Part shown: positions 26,453-36,069 of the stretch, in pieces
How positions within the stretch are numbered: the stretch's first letter is position 1
Layout of the letters: each line of letters opens with the position of its first letter
NCBI RefSeq assembly: GCF_020164455.1
Contig: NZ_JAIQWW010000019.1
Location: forward strand, 62,001 to 126,000
Direction of reading: 5' to 3'
Origin: Phyllobacterium chamaecytisi
GTDB lineage: Bacteria > Pseudomonadota > Alphaproteobacteria > Rhizobiales > Rhizobiaceae
DNA length: 64,000 nt
Position numbers and translations under genes: made by a program
Notes under the pieces: generated by a model
What the model saw: only the letters and a program-made list of their open reading frames with translations
The model's database searches: none
What the model was told of the DNA's origin: nothing

Positions 26453-26977
26453 ATGGTTGAAGCAGCTATACTTGTCATCTTTCCGTTTGCCATGGTGTTT
26501 GCCGCCACGTCCGACCTGTTGTCCATGACCATACAGAACAGGGTTCCAATTATTCTGATTGTATCCTTCATGATCATTGCGCCTTTGACCGGTATGGCCT
26601 GGGATGTTTATGGGATGCACTTTGTTGCGGCTGTGACAGTGCTTGCAGCCACTTTTGCCTTATTTGCCACCGGAACGATGGGTGGCGGCGACGCGAAGCT
26701 CATGGCCGCGACGGCACTCTGGTTGGGCTGGAATTTGGAACTGGTGCAGTACTTGGTAACGCTATCGCTGTTTGGCGGAATGTTGACGATGTTGATCCTG
26801 CACTACCGCGGCTCGTTTGTTGCGCGGGTCTATACGGAGCGATTTGAATTCATGCGCCGCCTCGCAAAGAAAGGCGAAGGCGTGCCCTATGGAATAGCGC
26901 TCGGATTTGCCGGACTGCTGGCCTTTCCGTCGTCACCCCTCGGCCTTTGGGTTATCGATCGTCTTGCTCATAGTTGA
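26453..26977 (+). CDS. cpaA: Prepilin peptidase CpaA (A24 family)
   Basis: A 174-residue polytopic membrane protein. Its two catalytic aspartates are visible: one in SDLLSMTIQNR (residue about 22) and one in GTMGGGDAKLMAA (the GxGD motif, about residue 81). It lacks the cytoplasmic N-methylation domain of PilD, as CpaA enzymes do. It cleaves the Flp and TadE leaders at the inner membrane. A 173-bp gap with a TTAA array separates it from cpaB. Confidence 0.93.
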   Translation: MVEAAILVIFPFAMVFAATSDLLSMTIQNRVPIILIVSFMIIAPLTGMAWDVYGMHFVAAVTVLAATFALFATGTMGGGDAKLMAATALWLGWNLELVQYLVTLSLFGGMLTMLILHYRGSFVARVYTERFEFMRRLAKKGEGVPYGIALGFAGLLAFPSSPLGLWVIDRLAHS

Positions 26978-27027
26978 GCAATGTTTGGGATTGATCCCGA
27001 AGCGCAGTCTCCGGGCCAAGCAATAGC

Positions 27028-27097
27028 TTAAATAGTAAACGTTAAGCGCCGTTAATCATACTTTTAAGCAATACGTTAACCTTAATTACACGATTAA
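27028..27097 (+). promoter_or_regulatory. TTAA array upstream of cpaB
   Basis: Seven TTAA tetramers begin at 27028, 27042, 27052, 27064, 27076, 27082 and 27094; four of the six steps are 10 or 12 bp. The copy at 27076 extends to TTAACC. This resembles CtrA-type TTAA-spaced-TTAA sites, but the spacing is 8 bases rather than the canonical 7, so the regulator is open. Confidence 0.45.
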
Positions 27098-27150
27098 CAC
27101 GTCAATGTGCGACCAAAGTATCTAAGACGAAAGTCTAGTGGGGCACATCA

Positions 27151-27945
27151 ATGCAAAAAGCTCGTCTTGTCATATTGGTCGTAGCGGTCGCTGCTGCGGG
27201 TGCGGCCGGCTACATCGCCACGCATATGAAACCCAATGTTACGGTTGTCGCCGATGCCGGTCCGCAGATCAAGCTGCAGGACGTTCTGGTCGCCACCGAA
27301 AATCTCGGCGTTGGTGCCGAAGTGCAAGGGCAGATGCGTTGGCAACAATGGCCGGAGGAAGCGGTCGCTGACGGATACATCAAACGTTCCGAACGACCCA
27401 ATGCGGAAGAAGAACTGAAAGGTTCAACAGTCCGCCTGCAGATTTTCCCCGGAGAGCCGATCCGTGAAGCCAAATTGATCGGCAAGGGCCAGAGCTTCAT
27501 GTCCGCACAGCTCCCGGCAGGTATGCGCGCCGTTGCGACACAGATTGCAGCCGAGACCAGCGCAGGCGGGTTTATCCTGCCGGATGATTATGTCGATGTG
27601 ATCATGATCCGGCAGATGGAAGGTGAGCAGAAGCAGTACGCCACGGAAACCATTCTGAGCAACATTCGCGTGCTGGCGATCGACCAGACAATTCAGGAGG
27701 ACGAAAAGGGTGATAAGACCAAAGTTGGTTCCACCGCCACGCTCGAACTCACGCCGGAGCAAGCCGAAATCCTGACTGTCGCTCAGCAGATGGCTGCTCG
27801 CCTGTCATTGGTTCTGCGCTCCGTACAGGACGCGCAGGAACAGACGGGACCCGGCGCCGAATATCTCGTCAACTCACCCGGCAGGGCAGGCAACGTGAAG
27901 TTGATCAAGTCCGGCACCGTGACCGAAATCCTGGGGCGGAAATAA
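27151..27945 (+). CDS. cpaB: Pilus assembly protein CpaB/RcpC
   Basis: A 264-residue protein with an N-terminal membrane anchor (about residues 5-25) and a SAF domain (QDVLVATENLGVGAEVQ, FPGEPIREAKLIGKG), then the RcpC/CpaB domain (GMRAVATQIAAETSAGGFILPDDYVDVIM). CpaB links the secretin to the inner-membrane complex of Tad machines, and its SAF fold may touch peptidoglycan. First gene of the seven-gene cpaBCDEF-tadBC run; GGGG lies before the ATG. Confidence 0.94.
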   Translation: MQKARLVILVVAVAAAGAAGYIATHMKPNVTVVADAGPQIKLQDVLVATENLGVGAEVQGQMRWQQWPEEAVADGYIKRSERPNAEEELKGSTVRLQIFPGEPIREAKLIGKGQSFMSAQLPAGMRAVATQIAAETSAGGFILPDDYVDVIMIRQMEGEQKQYATETILSNIRVLAIDQTIQEDEKGDKTKVGSTATLELTPEQAEILTVAQQMAARLSLVLRSVQDAQEQTGPGAEYLVNSPGRAGNVKLIKSGTVTEILGRK

Positions 27946-27949
27946 TAAA

Positions 27950-29551
27950 ATGGGAAGCGAGACAAAGATGTTCAAACACGGTTTCCGGCGCCCATCGACA
28001 GCAATGGCTTTCGCCCTTGGCTGCGCTCTCGCGGTTCCTACAATACAAAGCATGGCGATTGCCGAAAGCAATGTCGTGAGGCTCAACCAGGGCCAGGGCA
28101 TGAACAAGCGCATCAATCTTGGCCTGAACAAATCCCTGGTCGTCGATCTTCCAGCAGACGCCTATGATATCCTTGTGGCCAATCCGGGCGTCGCCGATGC
28201 CGTGACCCGCACGGCACGCCGCATTTATCTCTTCGGCAAGCAAGTCGGGCAAACGAACATTTTCGTTTTTGGACCAAATGGCGAGCAACTTGCCAGCTTC
28301 GATCTGATGATCGAACGCGATGTCGCCGGTCTCGAAGACGCTTTGAAAAAATACATCCCTGACTCGAACATCAAAGTCGAGCTGATGAATGACAACGTGA
28401 TTCTGACGGGATCGGTCGAGACACCGCTGGATGCGAAGAGAGCAACCGATCTTGCCACATTGCTCGTTTCAGGTGGCGAGGCGACGACGGGACAATATCA
28501 GCAGACTGCTGTCAGTGGCGGGGCCGGTGGCACCAGCGTCGTCATCGGCGATCAGGACGAGGCGCGTCAGAAGAGCAAGATCGTCAATCTGATCCAAATT
28601 GCTGGCGACGATCAGGTCACGCTGAAGGTAACTGTCGCAGAAGTCAGCCGCACCGTGATGAAGCAACTTGGCGTCAATCTTATTGGCTCTACAAAGTCCG
28701 ACGGTATCTTTTTCAGCTCCGAGAATCTCGCTTCGCTGGCAGGCAAGGCATTATCCAACACTGGGGTGTCCGCTCCCATTTCGATAGGCAGCACAACTAT
28801 CGACGCATATCTCAATGCCATGGAAAGCGCTGGCGTAATGAAGACCTTGGCCGAGCCTTCGTTGACGGCAGTGTCTGGCGAGAAGGCTACATTCAAGGTG
28901 GGTGGCGAGTACAATCTTGTTACCGGGCAATCTGTCTCCGAGAACTCCAGGACTGGAGCCGAACGCTCCGCATATGAAATTACGAAGATTGAATACGGTA
29001 TCGGGCTCGAATTCGTTCCTGTTGTATTGTCACCAGGGCGGATCAGTTTGAAAGTCCGGACGTCGGTTTCGGAACCAACGATGGAAGGTTCCGTGAGTTT
29101 GTCTGCCGGAACAAATCCCCATTTCGATGGAATATTTAACCGAAATCTAGCACCAGCACCTTCGACAAATCTCATTTCCATACGCAAGCGCCTTGCCGAC
29201 ACAACCGTGGAACTCCCCTCCGGCGGCTCGATGATGATCGCAGGACTGATGCGAGACGAAAACCGGGCTGCGATATCTGGTCTGCCGGGTTTGTCGAAGA
29301 TTCCGGTACTAGGCACTCTGTTTAGAAGTCGAGAATTCGTGCGGAATGAAAGCGAGTTGGTCATTATCATTACGCCTTATCTCGTCCGCCCGGTCGCACG
29401 CTCTGCGTTGGCTCGCCCCGACGACAATTTAAATCCGGCCAGTGACGCCGCTGGGATATTCCTCGGCAAGGTCAATCGTGTCTACGGCGCCAAGGAAGCC
29501 AGTCTGCCTGCGGGCCAGTACGAGGGCTCCGTCGGGTACATCTACAAATGA
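27950..29551 (+). CDS. cpaC: Secretin CpaC (outer-membrane pilus pore)
   Basis: A 533-residue protein with a signal peptide (cleavage near SMAIAES), an N-terminal pilus-assembly domain (LNKSLVVDLPADAYDILVANPGVADAV), a BON-like domain (NVILTGSVETPLDAKRA) and a C-terminal secretin barrel from about residue 270 (GIGLEFVPVVLSPGRISLKV, then GLPGLSKIPVLGTLFRS near 445). It forms the outer-membrane ring through which the fibre leaves. An internal ATG at 27968 is an alternative start. Only 4 bp separate it from cpaB. Confidence 0.95.
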   Translation: MGSETKMFKHGFRRPSTAMAFALGCALAVPTIQSMAIAESNVVRLNQGQGMNKRINLGLNKSLVVDLPADAYDILVANPGVADAVTRTARRIYLFGKQVGQTNIFVFGPNGEQLASFDLMIERDVAGLEDALKKYIPDSNIKVELMNDNVILTGSVETPLDAKRATDLATLLVSGGEATTGQYQQTAVSGGAGGTSVVIGDQDEARQKSKIVNLIQIAGDDQVTLKVTVAEVSRTVMKQLGVNLIGSTKSDGIFFSSENLASLAGKALSNTGVSAPISIGSTTIDAYLNAMESAGVMKTLAEPSLTAVSGEKATFKVGGEYNLVTGQSVSENSRTGAERSAYEITKIEYGIGLEFVPVVLSPGRISLKVRTSVSEPTMEGSVSLSAGTNPHFDGIFNRNLAPAPSTNLISIRKRLADTTVELPSGGSMMIAGLMRDENRAAISGLPGLSKIPVLGTLFRSREFVRNESELVIIITPYLVRPVARSALARPDDNLNPASDAAGIFLGKVNRVYGAKEASLPAGQYEGSVGYIYK

Positions 29552-29565
29552 ACGAGGAACGGATC

Positions 29566-30246
29566 ATGTCGAACGTGAACAAGAAACTCCGCATGAAGCC
29601 GGTCCTGGCATTGCTGGCCGTAACCCTGCTTGCAGGATGCGCCCAGCAGCGCGATGTGACGGGAGGCATTCCAGATGACTACCGGACCAATCATCCGATC
29701 GTCATTTCTGAAAAAGAGCAGGTCGCCGATATACCGGTCGGCCACGCCGATACAAAACTGTCGATAACCCAGCGAAGCATTGTCGATCGTGCTGCGGCCA
29801 ATTACCGGGCAAACGGATCCGGTGTTATCCACATTCTCATCCCTGATGGTTCGCCCAATGAACGTGCTGCAGCGAGGTTGCGAGGAGATATTGCCGCGAC
29901 GTTGCGGAGGCATGGCGTGAAGCCGTTCAACATCTCCAGCGAACGTTATCGGGCTGGTCCAGAAGATTCCGCCCCGATTCGCTTGTCCTTTTCGGCCATG
30001 ACGGCATCGACCAATACGTGCGGCCAATGGCCAAAGGATTTACTCGAAACCGCTGAAAACAGGCATTACGCCAATTTCGGCTGCGCCAGTCAAAACAACT
30101 TTGCTGCACAGCTCGCCAACCCCGCCGATTTGCTCGGACCGCGCGCAACATCTCCGATCGATGCGGAGCGGCGAATTGTCGTGATCGATGACTACAGAAA
30201 TGCGCCTACACCCGAGCCAATCACGGCACAGGAAGTTGAGTACTAA
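29566..30246 (+). CDS. cpaD: Pilus assembly lipoprotein CpaD
   Basis: A 226-residue protein from ATG 29566, chosen because GAGGAA lies 6 bases upstream; an earlier ATG at 29548 overlaps the cpaC stop without a ribosome site. The lipobox LLAGC ends the signal. DDYRTNHPIVI and FGCASQNNFAAQLANPADLLGPR are CpaD family hallmarks. It is thought to help localise or stabilise the CpaC secretin at the outer membrane. Confidence 0.93.
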   Translation: MSNVNKKLRMKPVLALLAVTLLAGCAQQRDVTGGIPDDYRTNHPIVISEKEQVADIPVGHADTKLSITQRSIVDRAAANYRANGSGVIHILIPDGSPNERAAARLRGDIAATLRRHGVKPFNISSERYRAGPEDSAPIRLSFSAMTASTNTCGQWPKDLLETAENRHYANFGCASQNNFAAQLANPADLLGPRATSPIDAERRIVVIDDYRNAPTPEPITAQEVEY

Positions 30247-30291
30247 GCTGGTCTTGAGCAACCAACTCTCTTTGAAAAGCGGAATGCTAAA

Positions 30292-31572
30292 ATGAGTCAA
30301 GTGGCCTTCGAAACAGAAAACCAGCTTGGTGGCGAGCGATCACCGGGTATAGGCTTGCACGCGCACCGGCCGATACCCCGCATATCGATTCAGGCATTTT
30401 GTGAAAGCGATGGCGTTGCAAAGCAGATAGCTCGTGCCAGCGAAGACCGGCGCATGGCCAAAACCCACGTTCAGGTCCATATGGGTGGCGTAGACACGGC
30501 CGTTGAACTGTTCCAAACTGTGCCGACGCCCAATCTCATTCTGCTTGAAACGTCGGCGGCGCCACGCGATATGTTGCAGAACCTGACGGCTCTATCCGAG
30601 GTGTGCGACCCTTCGACCAAGGTCGTGATCATCGGACATTTCAATGATGTCTGGCTCTACCGCGAACTCATCCGCAACGGTATATCGGAATATATGGTCG
30701 CGCCGATCGATCTGTCGGAGATTGTCGGCGTCATAGGCGGCCTGTTCGTCGATCCGGAAGCAAAGCCGCTCGGCCATTCGATTGCCTTCATCGGCGCCAA
30801 AGGCGGTGTCGGCGCCTCCACAATGGCGCACAATATTGCCTGGGCCATCTCGTCGCTCTTCAAGAGCGAGGTGGTTATTGCCGATATGGATCTGCCTTAT
30901 GGCACGGCGAATATCAACTTCGACCAGGACCCGGCGCAGGGAATTGCCGAAGCGGTCTTTTCGCCAGAACGCATTGATGACGTGTATCTCGACCGTCTGT
31001 TGGCACAATGCGCCGAACATCTCTCGCTGCTGGCGGCACCATCGACGCTTGATCGCGTTTTTGATTTCCGCGACGATTCCTTTGCGCACCTGATCGATGT
31101 GGCGCAAAGATCCGTTCCCCACGTCGTTCTGGACGTGCCGCACACATGGAATGGCTGGACGCGCACAACGCTGGCCCGGGCCGATGAAGTCGTTATCGTT
31201 GCATCACCAGAATTGGCAAATCTGCGCAATACAAAAAACCTGCTCGATACCCTAAAGCAACTTCGCCCCAATGACGCCCCGCCAAGACTGATCCTCAATC
31301 AGGTCGGTGTGCCCAAACGCCCTGAAATTGCCCCCCTCGATTTCTGCAGTCCGCTTGGAATTCTACCGATCGCCAAGATCCCCTTCGAGCCTGCGCTGTT
31401 CGGGAGCGCGGCTAACAATGGCCGGATGTTGGCGGAAACGGATGGGGCTAATCCCATTGTTCAAAGCATTAACGAGATCGCGCATATCCTGACTGGTCGC
31501 ATGACACTGAAGCCCAAGAAGAAGCCCGGATTGTCGTCAGTACTCTCCCGGTTGAAGCGAAAGAAACAGTAA
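30292..31572 (+). CDS. cpaE: Pilus localisation ATPase CpaE/TadZ
   Basis: A 426-residue protein with an N-terminal receiver-like domain (about 55-155, FQTVPTPNLILLETSAAP) and a MinD/ParA ATPase domain from about residue 160. The deviant Walker motif reads AKGGVGAST: the first lysine is kept, but alanine replaces the second lysine of KGGxGK[ST], as occurs in some TadZ/CpaE proteins, so ATP turnover may be weak. CpaE places the Tad machine at the cell pole in Caulobacter. A basic tail ends the protein. Confidence 0.94.
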   Translation: MSQVAFETENQLGGERSPGIGLHAHRPIPRISIQAFCESDGVAKQIARASEDRRMAKTHVQVHMGGVDTAVELFQTVPTPNLILLETSAAPRDMLQNLTALSEVCDPSTKVVIIGHFNDVWLYRELIRNGISEYMVAPIDLSEIVGVIGGLFVDPEAKPLGHSIAFIGAKGGVGASTMAHNIAWAISSLFKSEVVIADMDLPYGTANINFDQDPAQGIAEAVFSPERIDDVYLDRLLAQCAEHLSLLAAPSTLDRVFDFRDDSFAHLIDVAQRSVPHVVLDVPHTWNGWTRTTLARADEVVIVASPELANLRNTKNLLDTLKQLRPNDAPPRLILNQVGVPKRPEIAPLDFCSPLGILPIAKIPFEPALFGSAANNGRMLAETDGANPIVQSINEIAHILTGRMTLKPKKKPGLSSVLSRLKRKKQ

Positions 31573-31581
31573 AGAGAAATC

Positions 31582-33063
31582 ATGTTCGGTAAACGCGGTA
31601 ATCCCCAATCAAGCGGGGCCGGTGGAAGCCAGGTTCAGGAGTTTCGGGCGCCAGCCCTGGAGACGGCGCTACCTCTTGGCGGAGGGGGCATCGCGCCGGC
31701 CGGACTGCCGCGGGATATATTGGAGCCCAAGCGTTCGCCCGTCGAAACGCCGAAGCCTGTCGCGCCGCTGCGCGAGAAAAACGAAGCTTATTACGATACG
31801 AAATCGCAGGTTTTCGCCGCACTGATCGACACGATCGACCTTGCGCAATTGTCGAAACTCGATCCGGAAGTGGCACGCGAAGAAATCCGCGACATTGTCA
31901 ACGACATCATCGCCATCAAGAACTTCGCCATGTCGATCTCGGAGCAGGAAGAGCTGCTCGACGATATCTGCAATGACGTTTTAGGCTATGGGCCACTGGA
32001 GCCTTTACTGGCGCGCGATGACATCGCCGACATCATGGTCAATGGCGCGCGCAAGACGTACATCGAAGTGCTCGGCAAGGTACAGGAATCCGGCGTTCGT
32101 TTCCGCGACAACCAGCAGCTCCTCAACATCTGCCAGCGTATAGTCAGCCAGGTAGGAAGGCGCGTGGACGAATCCAGTCCCATCTGCGACGCACGTCTGC
32201 CCGATGGCTCACGTGTCAACGTTATCGCGCCGCCACTTGCGATCGACGGACCGGTCCTGACCATTCGTAAATTCAAGAAGGACAAGCTGACGCTGGACCA
32301 GCTTGTCCGTTTCGGCGCCATTTCTCCTGCCGGCGCCGAGCTTCTGCAAATCATTGGGCGCGTCCGTTGCAATATCGTTATCTCCGGAGGGACCGGCTCT
32401 GGCAAGACGACGCTCCTTAACTGCTTGACCAATTATATCGACAAGGATGAGCGCATCATCACCTGCGAAGATTCTGCGGAACTTCAGCTTCAGCAGCCGC
32501 ATGTGGTGCGGCTTGAAACAAGGCCGGCGAATCTCGAAGGCGAGGGCGAGGTCACCATGCGCGACCTCGTCAAGAACTGCCTACGCATGCGCCCTGAACG
32601 GATCATCGTCGGCGAAGTGCGCGGACCTGAAGTCTTCGATCTGCTTTCTGCGATGAACACCGGCCACGATGGTTCCATGGGCACGATCCACTCGAACAGC
32701 CCGAGGGAATGTCTCAGCCGTATGGAATCCATGATCGCCATGGGCGGTTTTGCTTTGCCGCAAAAAACCGTGCGCGAAATCATCGTCGGTTCGGTGGACA
32801 TTATTATTCAGGCGGCACGCCTTCGCGATGGTTCGCGGCGCATCACCCACATCACCGAGGTGATCGGCATGGAAGGCGAGGTTGTTATAACGCAGGACCT
32901 CGTCGTCTATGAAATCACCGGCGAAGACGCCAATGGCCGTCTCATCGGAAAGCACGTCTCCACGGGCATAGGCCGCCCGCACATGTGGGAGCGGGCGCGC
33001 TATTACAATGAGGACCGGCGGCTCGCCAATGCGCTCGATTCCATGGAAGCAGCGAAGCTATGA
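31582..33063 (+). CDS. cpaF: Tad pilus assembly ATPase CpaF/TadA
   Basis: A 493-residue secretion ATPase. The N-terminal region (about 1-90) is proline-rich, followed by the all-helical N domain; Walker [14 protein letters not shown] is at about residues 268-280, the Asp box ([10 protein letters not shown]) and Walker B ([14 protein letters not shown]) follow, then a histidine box ([12 protein letters not shown]). It powers both extension and retraction of Tad pili. It sits 9 bp after cpaE and 21 bp before tadB. Confidence 0.96.
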   Translation: MFGKRGNPQSSGAGGSQVQEFRAPALETALPLGGGGIAPAGLPRDILEPKRSPVETPKPVAPLREKNEAYYDTKSQVFAALIDTIDLAQLSKLDPEVAREEIRDIVNDIIAIKNFAMSISEQEELLDDICNDVLGYGPLEPLLARDDIADIMVNGARKTYIEVLGKVQESGVRFRDNQQLLNICQRIVSQVGRRVDESSPICDARLPDGSRVNVIAPPLAIDGPVLTIRKFKKDKLTLDQLVRFGAISPAGAELLQIIGRVRCNIVISGGTGSGKTTLLNCLTNYIDKDERIITCEDSAELQLQQPHVVRLETRPANLEGEGEVTMRDLVKNCLRMRPERIIVGEVRGPEVFDLLSAMNTGHDGSMGTIHSNSPRECLSRMESMIAMGGFALPQKTVREIIVGSVDIIIQAARLRDGSRRITHITEVIGMEGEVVITQDLVVYEITGEDANGRLIGKHVSTGIGRPHMWERARYYNEDRRLANALDSMEAAKL

Positions 33064-33084
33064 TGGTGGGATCGGAGCGCAAAA

Positions 33085-34098
33085 ATGTTCGGGCTTGACC
33101 TCGCGCAACTTGGTTTCATCGTACTGGTTGTGCTCGCCGTCGCCGCATTGGCCTACGTATTCTTTTTTGATTCTATTGCATGGCAGAAAAAGGCGGACGA
33201 ACGACTGAAAGAGGTCAAGCTCGCCGCAACGGATAGCCTTGGCAAATTCACGGTTCGCGACAAGCAGGCCGAGGCGGTCAAGCGTCGCAAGTCGGTTCAC
33301 GATACATTGAAGGATCTTGAACAGCGCCAGAAGCTGCGCGACAAGAATATCAAGTCGCCGCCGTTGAAAATGCTCATTCAGCAAGCGGGCATGAAGGTCA
33401 CCATGCCGCGATTTTATCTCTATTCAGCTATTACCGGCATCGTGGTCACTGTGCTCGGCCTGATGTTCGGATCGCCGCTTTATCTTGCGCCAGGTTTGTT
33501 CTTGGCGGGGGCTCTTGGCCTGCCGCGTTGGTTCGTCTATTTCCGCCGCCGCCGCCGCATCAAGGCTTTCCTTAACGAGTTTCCGAATGCCATCGATGTG
33601 ATTGTCCGCGCCATCCGTTCGGGTCTTCCGTTGAACGATGGAATCCGGCTTATAGCGCACGAAGCTCAGGAGCCCGTGCGTGGAGAATTCCGCCGCATCG
33701 TCGATGCTCAACAGGTCGGTGTCAGTATCCCCGAAGGCGCTATGCGCATGTCCGAATTCATGCCCTGCTCAGAAGCCAGTTTCTTTGGCATCGTCATCCA
33801 GATACAGGCTCAGGCGGGCGGTAATCTTTCGGAAGCCTTGGGTAATCTGTCGCGTGTCTTGCGTGACCGGAAAAAGATGGCGGCCAAGGTTCAGGCGCTG
33901 TCCATGGAAGCAAAGGCTTCGGCCTATATCATCGGCGCACTGCCCTTTATCGTTGCCTTTTTGGTTTACCTGACAAGCCCGCAATACATCATGATTCTTT
34001 TCAACACCAACACCGGCAATTTCATCCTTGCTTGCGCCGGGACGTGGATGTCGATCGGCATTCTGGTGATGAAGAAGATGATCAACTTCAAATTCTAG
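33085..34098 (+). CDS. tadB: Tad pilus inner-membrane platform TadB
   Basis: A 337-residue type II secretion F-domain protein: an N-terminal membrane helix (residues 6-28), two more helices near 110-150, a cytoplasmic F domain (FPNAIDVIVRAIRSGLPLNDGIRLIAHE, QIQAQAGGNLSEALGNLSRVLRDR) and C-terminal helices. With TadC it forms the platform that couples CpaF rotation to pilin insertion. GGAGCG lies before the ATG. Confidence 0.95.
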   Translation: MFGLDLAQLGFIVLVVLAVAALAYVFFFDSIAWQKKADERLKEVKLAATDSLGKFTVRDKQAEAVKRRKSVHDTLKDLEQRQKLRDKNIKSPPLKMLIQQAGMKVTMPRFYLYSAITGIVVTVLGLMFGSPLYLAPGLFLAGALGLPRWFVYFRRRRRIKAFLNEFPNAIDVIVRAIRSGLPLNDGIRLIAHEAQEPVRGEFRRIVDAQQVGVSIPEGAMRMSEFMPCSEASFFGIVIQIQAQAGGNLSEALGNLSRVLRDRKKMAAKVQALSMEAKASAYIIGALPFIVAFLVYLTSPQYIMILFNTNTGNFILACAGTWMSIGILVMKKMINFKF

Positions 34099-34108
34099 CG
34101 AGAGATGC

Positions 34109-35131
34109 ATGGTAAACGCCTTTGCTAAAGCCATCCAGGATCCGGCATTCATTTTCGCTATTCTGGTCGGGGTATCGATTTTCGCTACCCTCGTTACCTT
34201 CCTCATGCCCATGCTGTCGGGAAGCGGGCTTAAATCGCGAATGAAATCGGTTGCCCTTGAGCGTGACCAGATCAGATCGCGTGAAAGGTCACGTCTTGCT
34301 TCGGAGAGCGATAGCAGACGCAAGAACGGCAAGTCCCTGCGGCTAACGGAACGGCAAGGCGTACGCCAGTTTGTCGAAAGGCTGGATCTGCAACGGGCAC
34401 TCGCTGACGAAAAGACGCTCGCCGCGCTGCGCATGGCCGGCTTTCGTGGACAGAACGCTCTGAATATCTTTCTGGCAGCACGGTTTGGCCTGCCATTTAT
34501 AACGCTCGCTCTTGCGATTCTCTATGTTTTCGGTTTGGGCGGTCTTGCGGATAAATCGACGCTTATTCGGTTGGCGGCGTGCTTTGCCGGCGCGTATGTT
34601 GGCTTCTATCTGCCAAATCTCTATGTGAGAAATGTTGCTGGCAAGCGAAAGCAATCCATACAAATGGCATGGCCCGATGCTCTGGACCTGTTGTTGATCT
34701 GTGTGGAGTCGGGAATGTCGATCGAAGCCGCTTTCAAAAAGGTATCGGAAGAGATCGGCGTCCAGTCGGGCGAGCTGGCTGAGGAGCTGGTCCTGACAAA
34801 TGCGGAACTTTCGTTCTTGCCGGAGCGGCGCCAAGCCTATGACAATCTTGCGATCCGCACAGGGCTTGAAACGGTAAAGTCCGTGGTACAGGCGCTGGTT
34901 CAATCGGAGCGCTATGGTACCTCGATCGGCACCGCCTTGCGCGTTCTATCCGACGAGAGTCGCGAAATGCGTTTGATGGCGGCTGAGAAGAAGGCTGCAG
35001 CACTGCCGCCAAAACTGACAGTGCCAATGATCCTGTTTCTGCTTCCCGTGTTGTTTTGCGTCATTCTTGGACCCGCTGCCATTCAGATACAGGCTCAGGG
35101 CGGCATATTCGGCCCCGCAACGCCAAAATAA
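34109..35131 (+). CDS. tadC: Tad pilus inner-membrane platform TadC
   Basis: A 340-residue partner of TadB, with hydrophobic segments near residues 10-32, 120-175 and 300-325 and the F domain between (WPDALDLLLICVESGMSIEAAFKKVSEE, SERYGTSIGTALRVLSDESREMR). It begins 10 bp after tadB and is the last gene of the run; a terminator follows 22 bp after the stop. Confidence 0.95.
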   Translation: MVNAFAKAIQDPAFIFAILVGVSIFATLVTFLMPMLSGSGLKSRMKSVALERDQIRSRERSRLASESDSRRKNGKSLRLTERQGVRQFVERLDLQRALADEKTLAALRMAGFRGQNALNIFLAARFGLPFITLALAILYVFGLGGLADKSTLIRLAACFAGAYVGFYLPNLYVRNVAGKRKQSIQMAWPDALDLLLICVESGMSIEAAFKKVSEEIGVQSGELAEELVLTNAELSFLPERRQAYDNLAIRTGLETVKSVVQALVQSERYGTSIGTALRVLSDESREMRLMAAEKKAAALPPKLTVPMILFLLPVLFCVILGPAAIQIQAQGGIFGPATPK

Positions 35132-35152
35132 GCACATCATCGTTCGCTCACG

Positions 35153-35183
35153 AAAAAGCCGCCTGACTGGGCGGCTGTTTTGT
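35153..35183. terminator. Bidirectional terminator between tadC and tadD
   Basis: AGCCGCC (35157-35163) and GGCGGCT (35170-35176) form a 7-bp GC stem with a 6-base loop, GTTTTGTT on the plus side and a T run (AAAAA on the plus strand, 35153-35157) on the minus side. Confidence 0.8.
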
Positions 35184-35200
35184 TGCGTCGGACGAAACGA

Positions 35201-36055
35201 TCAGCTCTTGGGCTGCTTCTTGTCTTTCAGCATGTTCCATGAATTTTGTTGCGACAACATCGACCGCAGATATTGCACGTTGGTCTGTGCCTGCTGGGGC
35301 GAAAGTTCCTGTTTGGCGATATTCTCGGCCTCGTCAAAACGGCCCTGCAGCCCAACGACAAGTGCAAGGTTTTGCCGCACGCGGCTGTCAGAACCCTTCG
35401 CGCCCACGGCCCGACGCATATATTGCTCGGCGGTGGCCAATTCACCCGAGAGGACATAGGACATGCCCATGTTGGACAGGATGGAAGCTTCGTTTGGATT
35501 GATGATCAGTGCCTGCTTGTAGAGATCACGAGCCTCACCCGTCTTGCCCATTTGGTCGAGAATAGCGCCTTCCGCGGAGAGCAGTTTCCAATCCGGGTAT
35601 TCAGGCGTCTGGGCACGGCGCAGCGCGTCGAGAGCCGCATCGAACTCACCTGTGCTGGCAAGCGCTTTGCCATAGGCGGCAAGCACCTGGCGATCTTTTG
35701 GATAGGCAATGGCGAGGCTTCGCATTACGGCGAGGGCCTGATCGCTGCGGCCTGTCATGCGCAAGACAGTGGAAAAATTCAACGCCGCAGACCTGTCCTT
35801 GGGATTTGCTTCGTAGCGCTTGCCGAGGCTGGACGATGCCTGCATCAGTTGTTCCTGGTTCATCTGATCGAAATTGCCAGCGGGAAGCGTGTCGGTGGTA
35901 GTAGCGGCCGGGGTGATCGATCCTGTCGTCGTCTTGTCGGTGGTCGTGCAGCCCGAAATTCCGGAGGCCAACGCGACAATTGCAACAGCATAAATGAAGC
36001 GGCGATTACATTGAATAATGCCAACGCTTGTCATAGTTTGCCCCATCCGCAGCAC
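35201..36055 (-). CDS. tadD: TadD-like TPR lipoprotein
   Basis: A 284-residue protein with a lipoprotein signal (LASGISGC at about residues 31-38) and tandem tetratricopeptide repeats (YEANPKDRSAALNFSTVL, AYPKDRQVLAAYGKAL, NPNEASILSNMGMSYVL). TadD-type lipoproteins help the secretin reach the outer membrane. A start at ATG 36034 (MTSVGII) is equally possible. It converges on the tadC end, so it is a separate transcript; its upstream region has TTAACC motifs shared with other pilus promoters. Confidence 0.88.
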   Translation of the reverse strand: MLRMGQTMTSVGIIQCNRRFIYAVAIVALASGISGCTTTDKTTTGSITPAATTTDTLPAGNFDQMNQEQLMQASSSLGKRYEANPKDRSAALNFSTVLRMTGRSDQALAVMRSLAIAYPKDRQVLAAYGKALASTGEFDAALDALRRAQTPEYPDWKLLSAEGAILDQMGKTGEARDLYKQALIINPNEASILSNMGMSYVLSGELATAEQYMRRAVGAKGSDSRVRQNLALVVGLQGRFDEAENIAKQELSPQQAQTNVQYLRSMLSQQNSWNMLKDKKQPKS

Positions 36056-36069
36056 AAATCACCTGTGCG

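Noticed and set aside
27028-27097. Canonical CtrA TTAA-N7-TTAA sites before cpaB
   Set aside because: Measured spacers are 2, 6, 8 and 10 bases, never 7; reported as a TTAA array instead.
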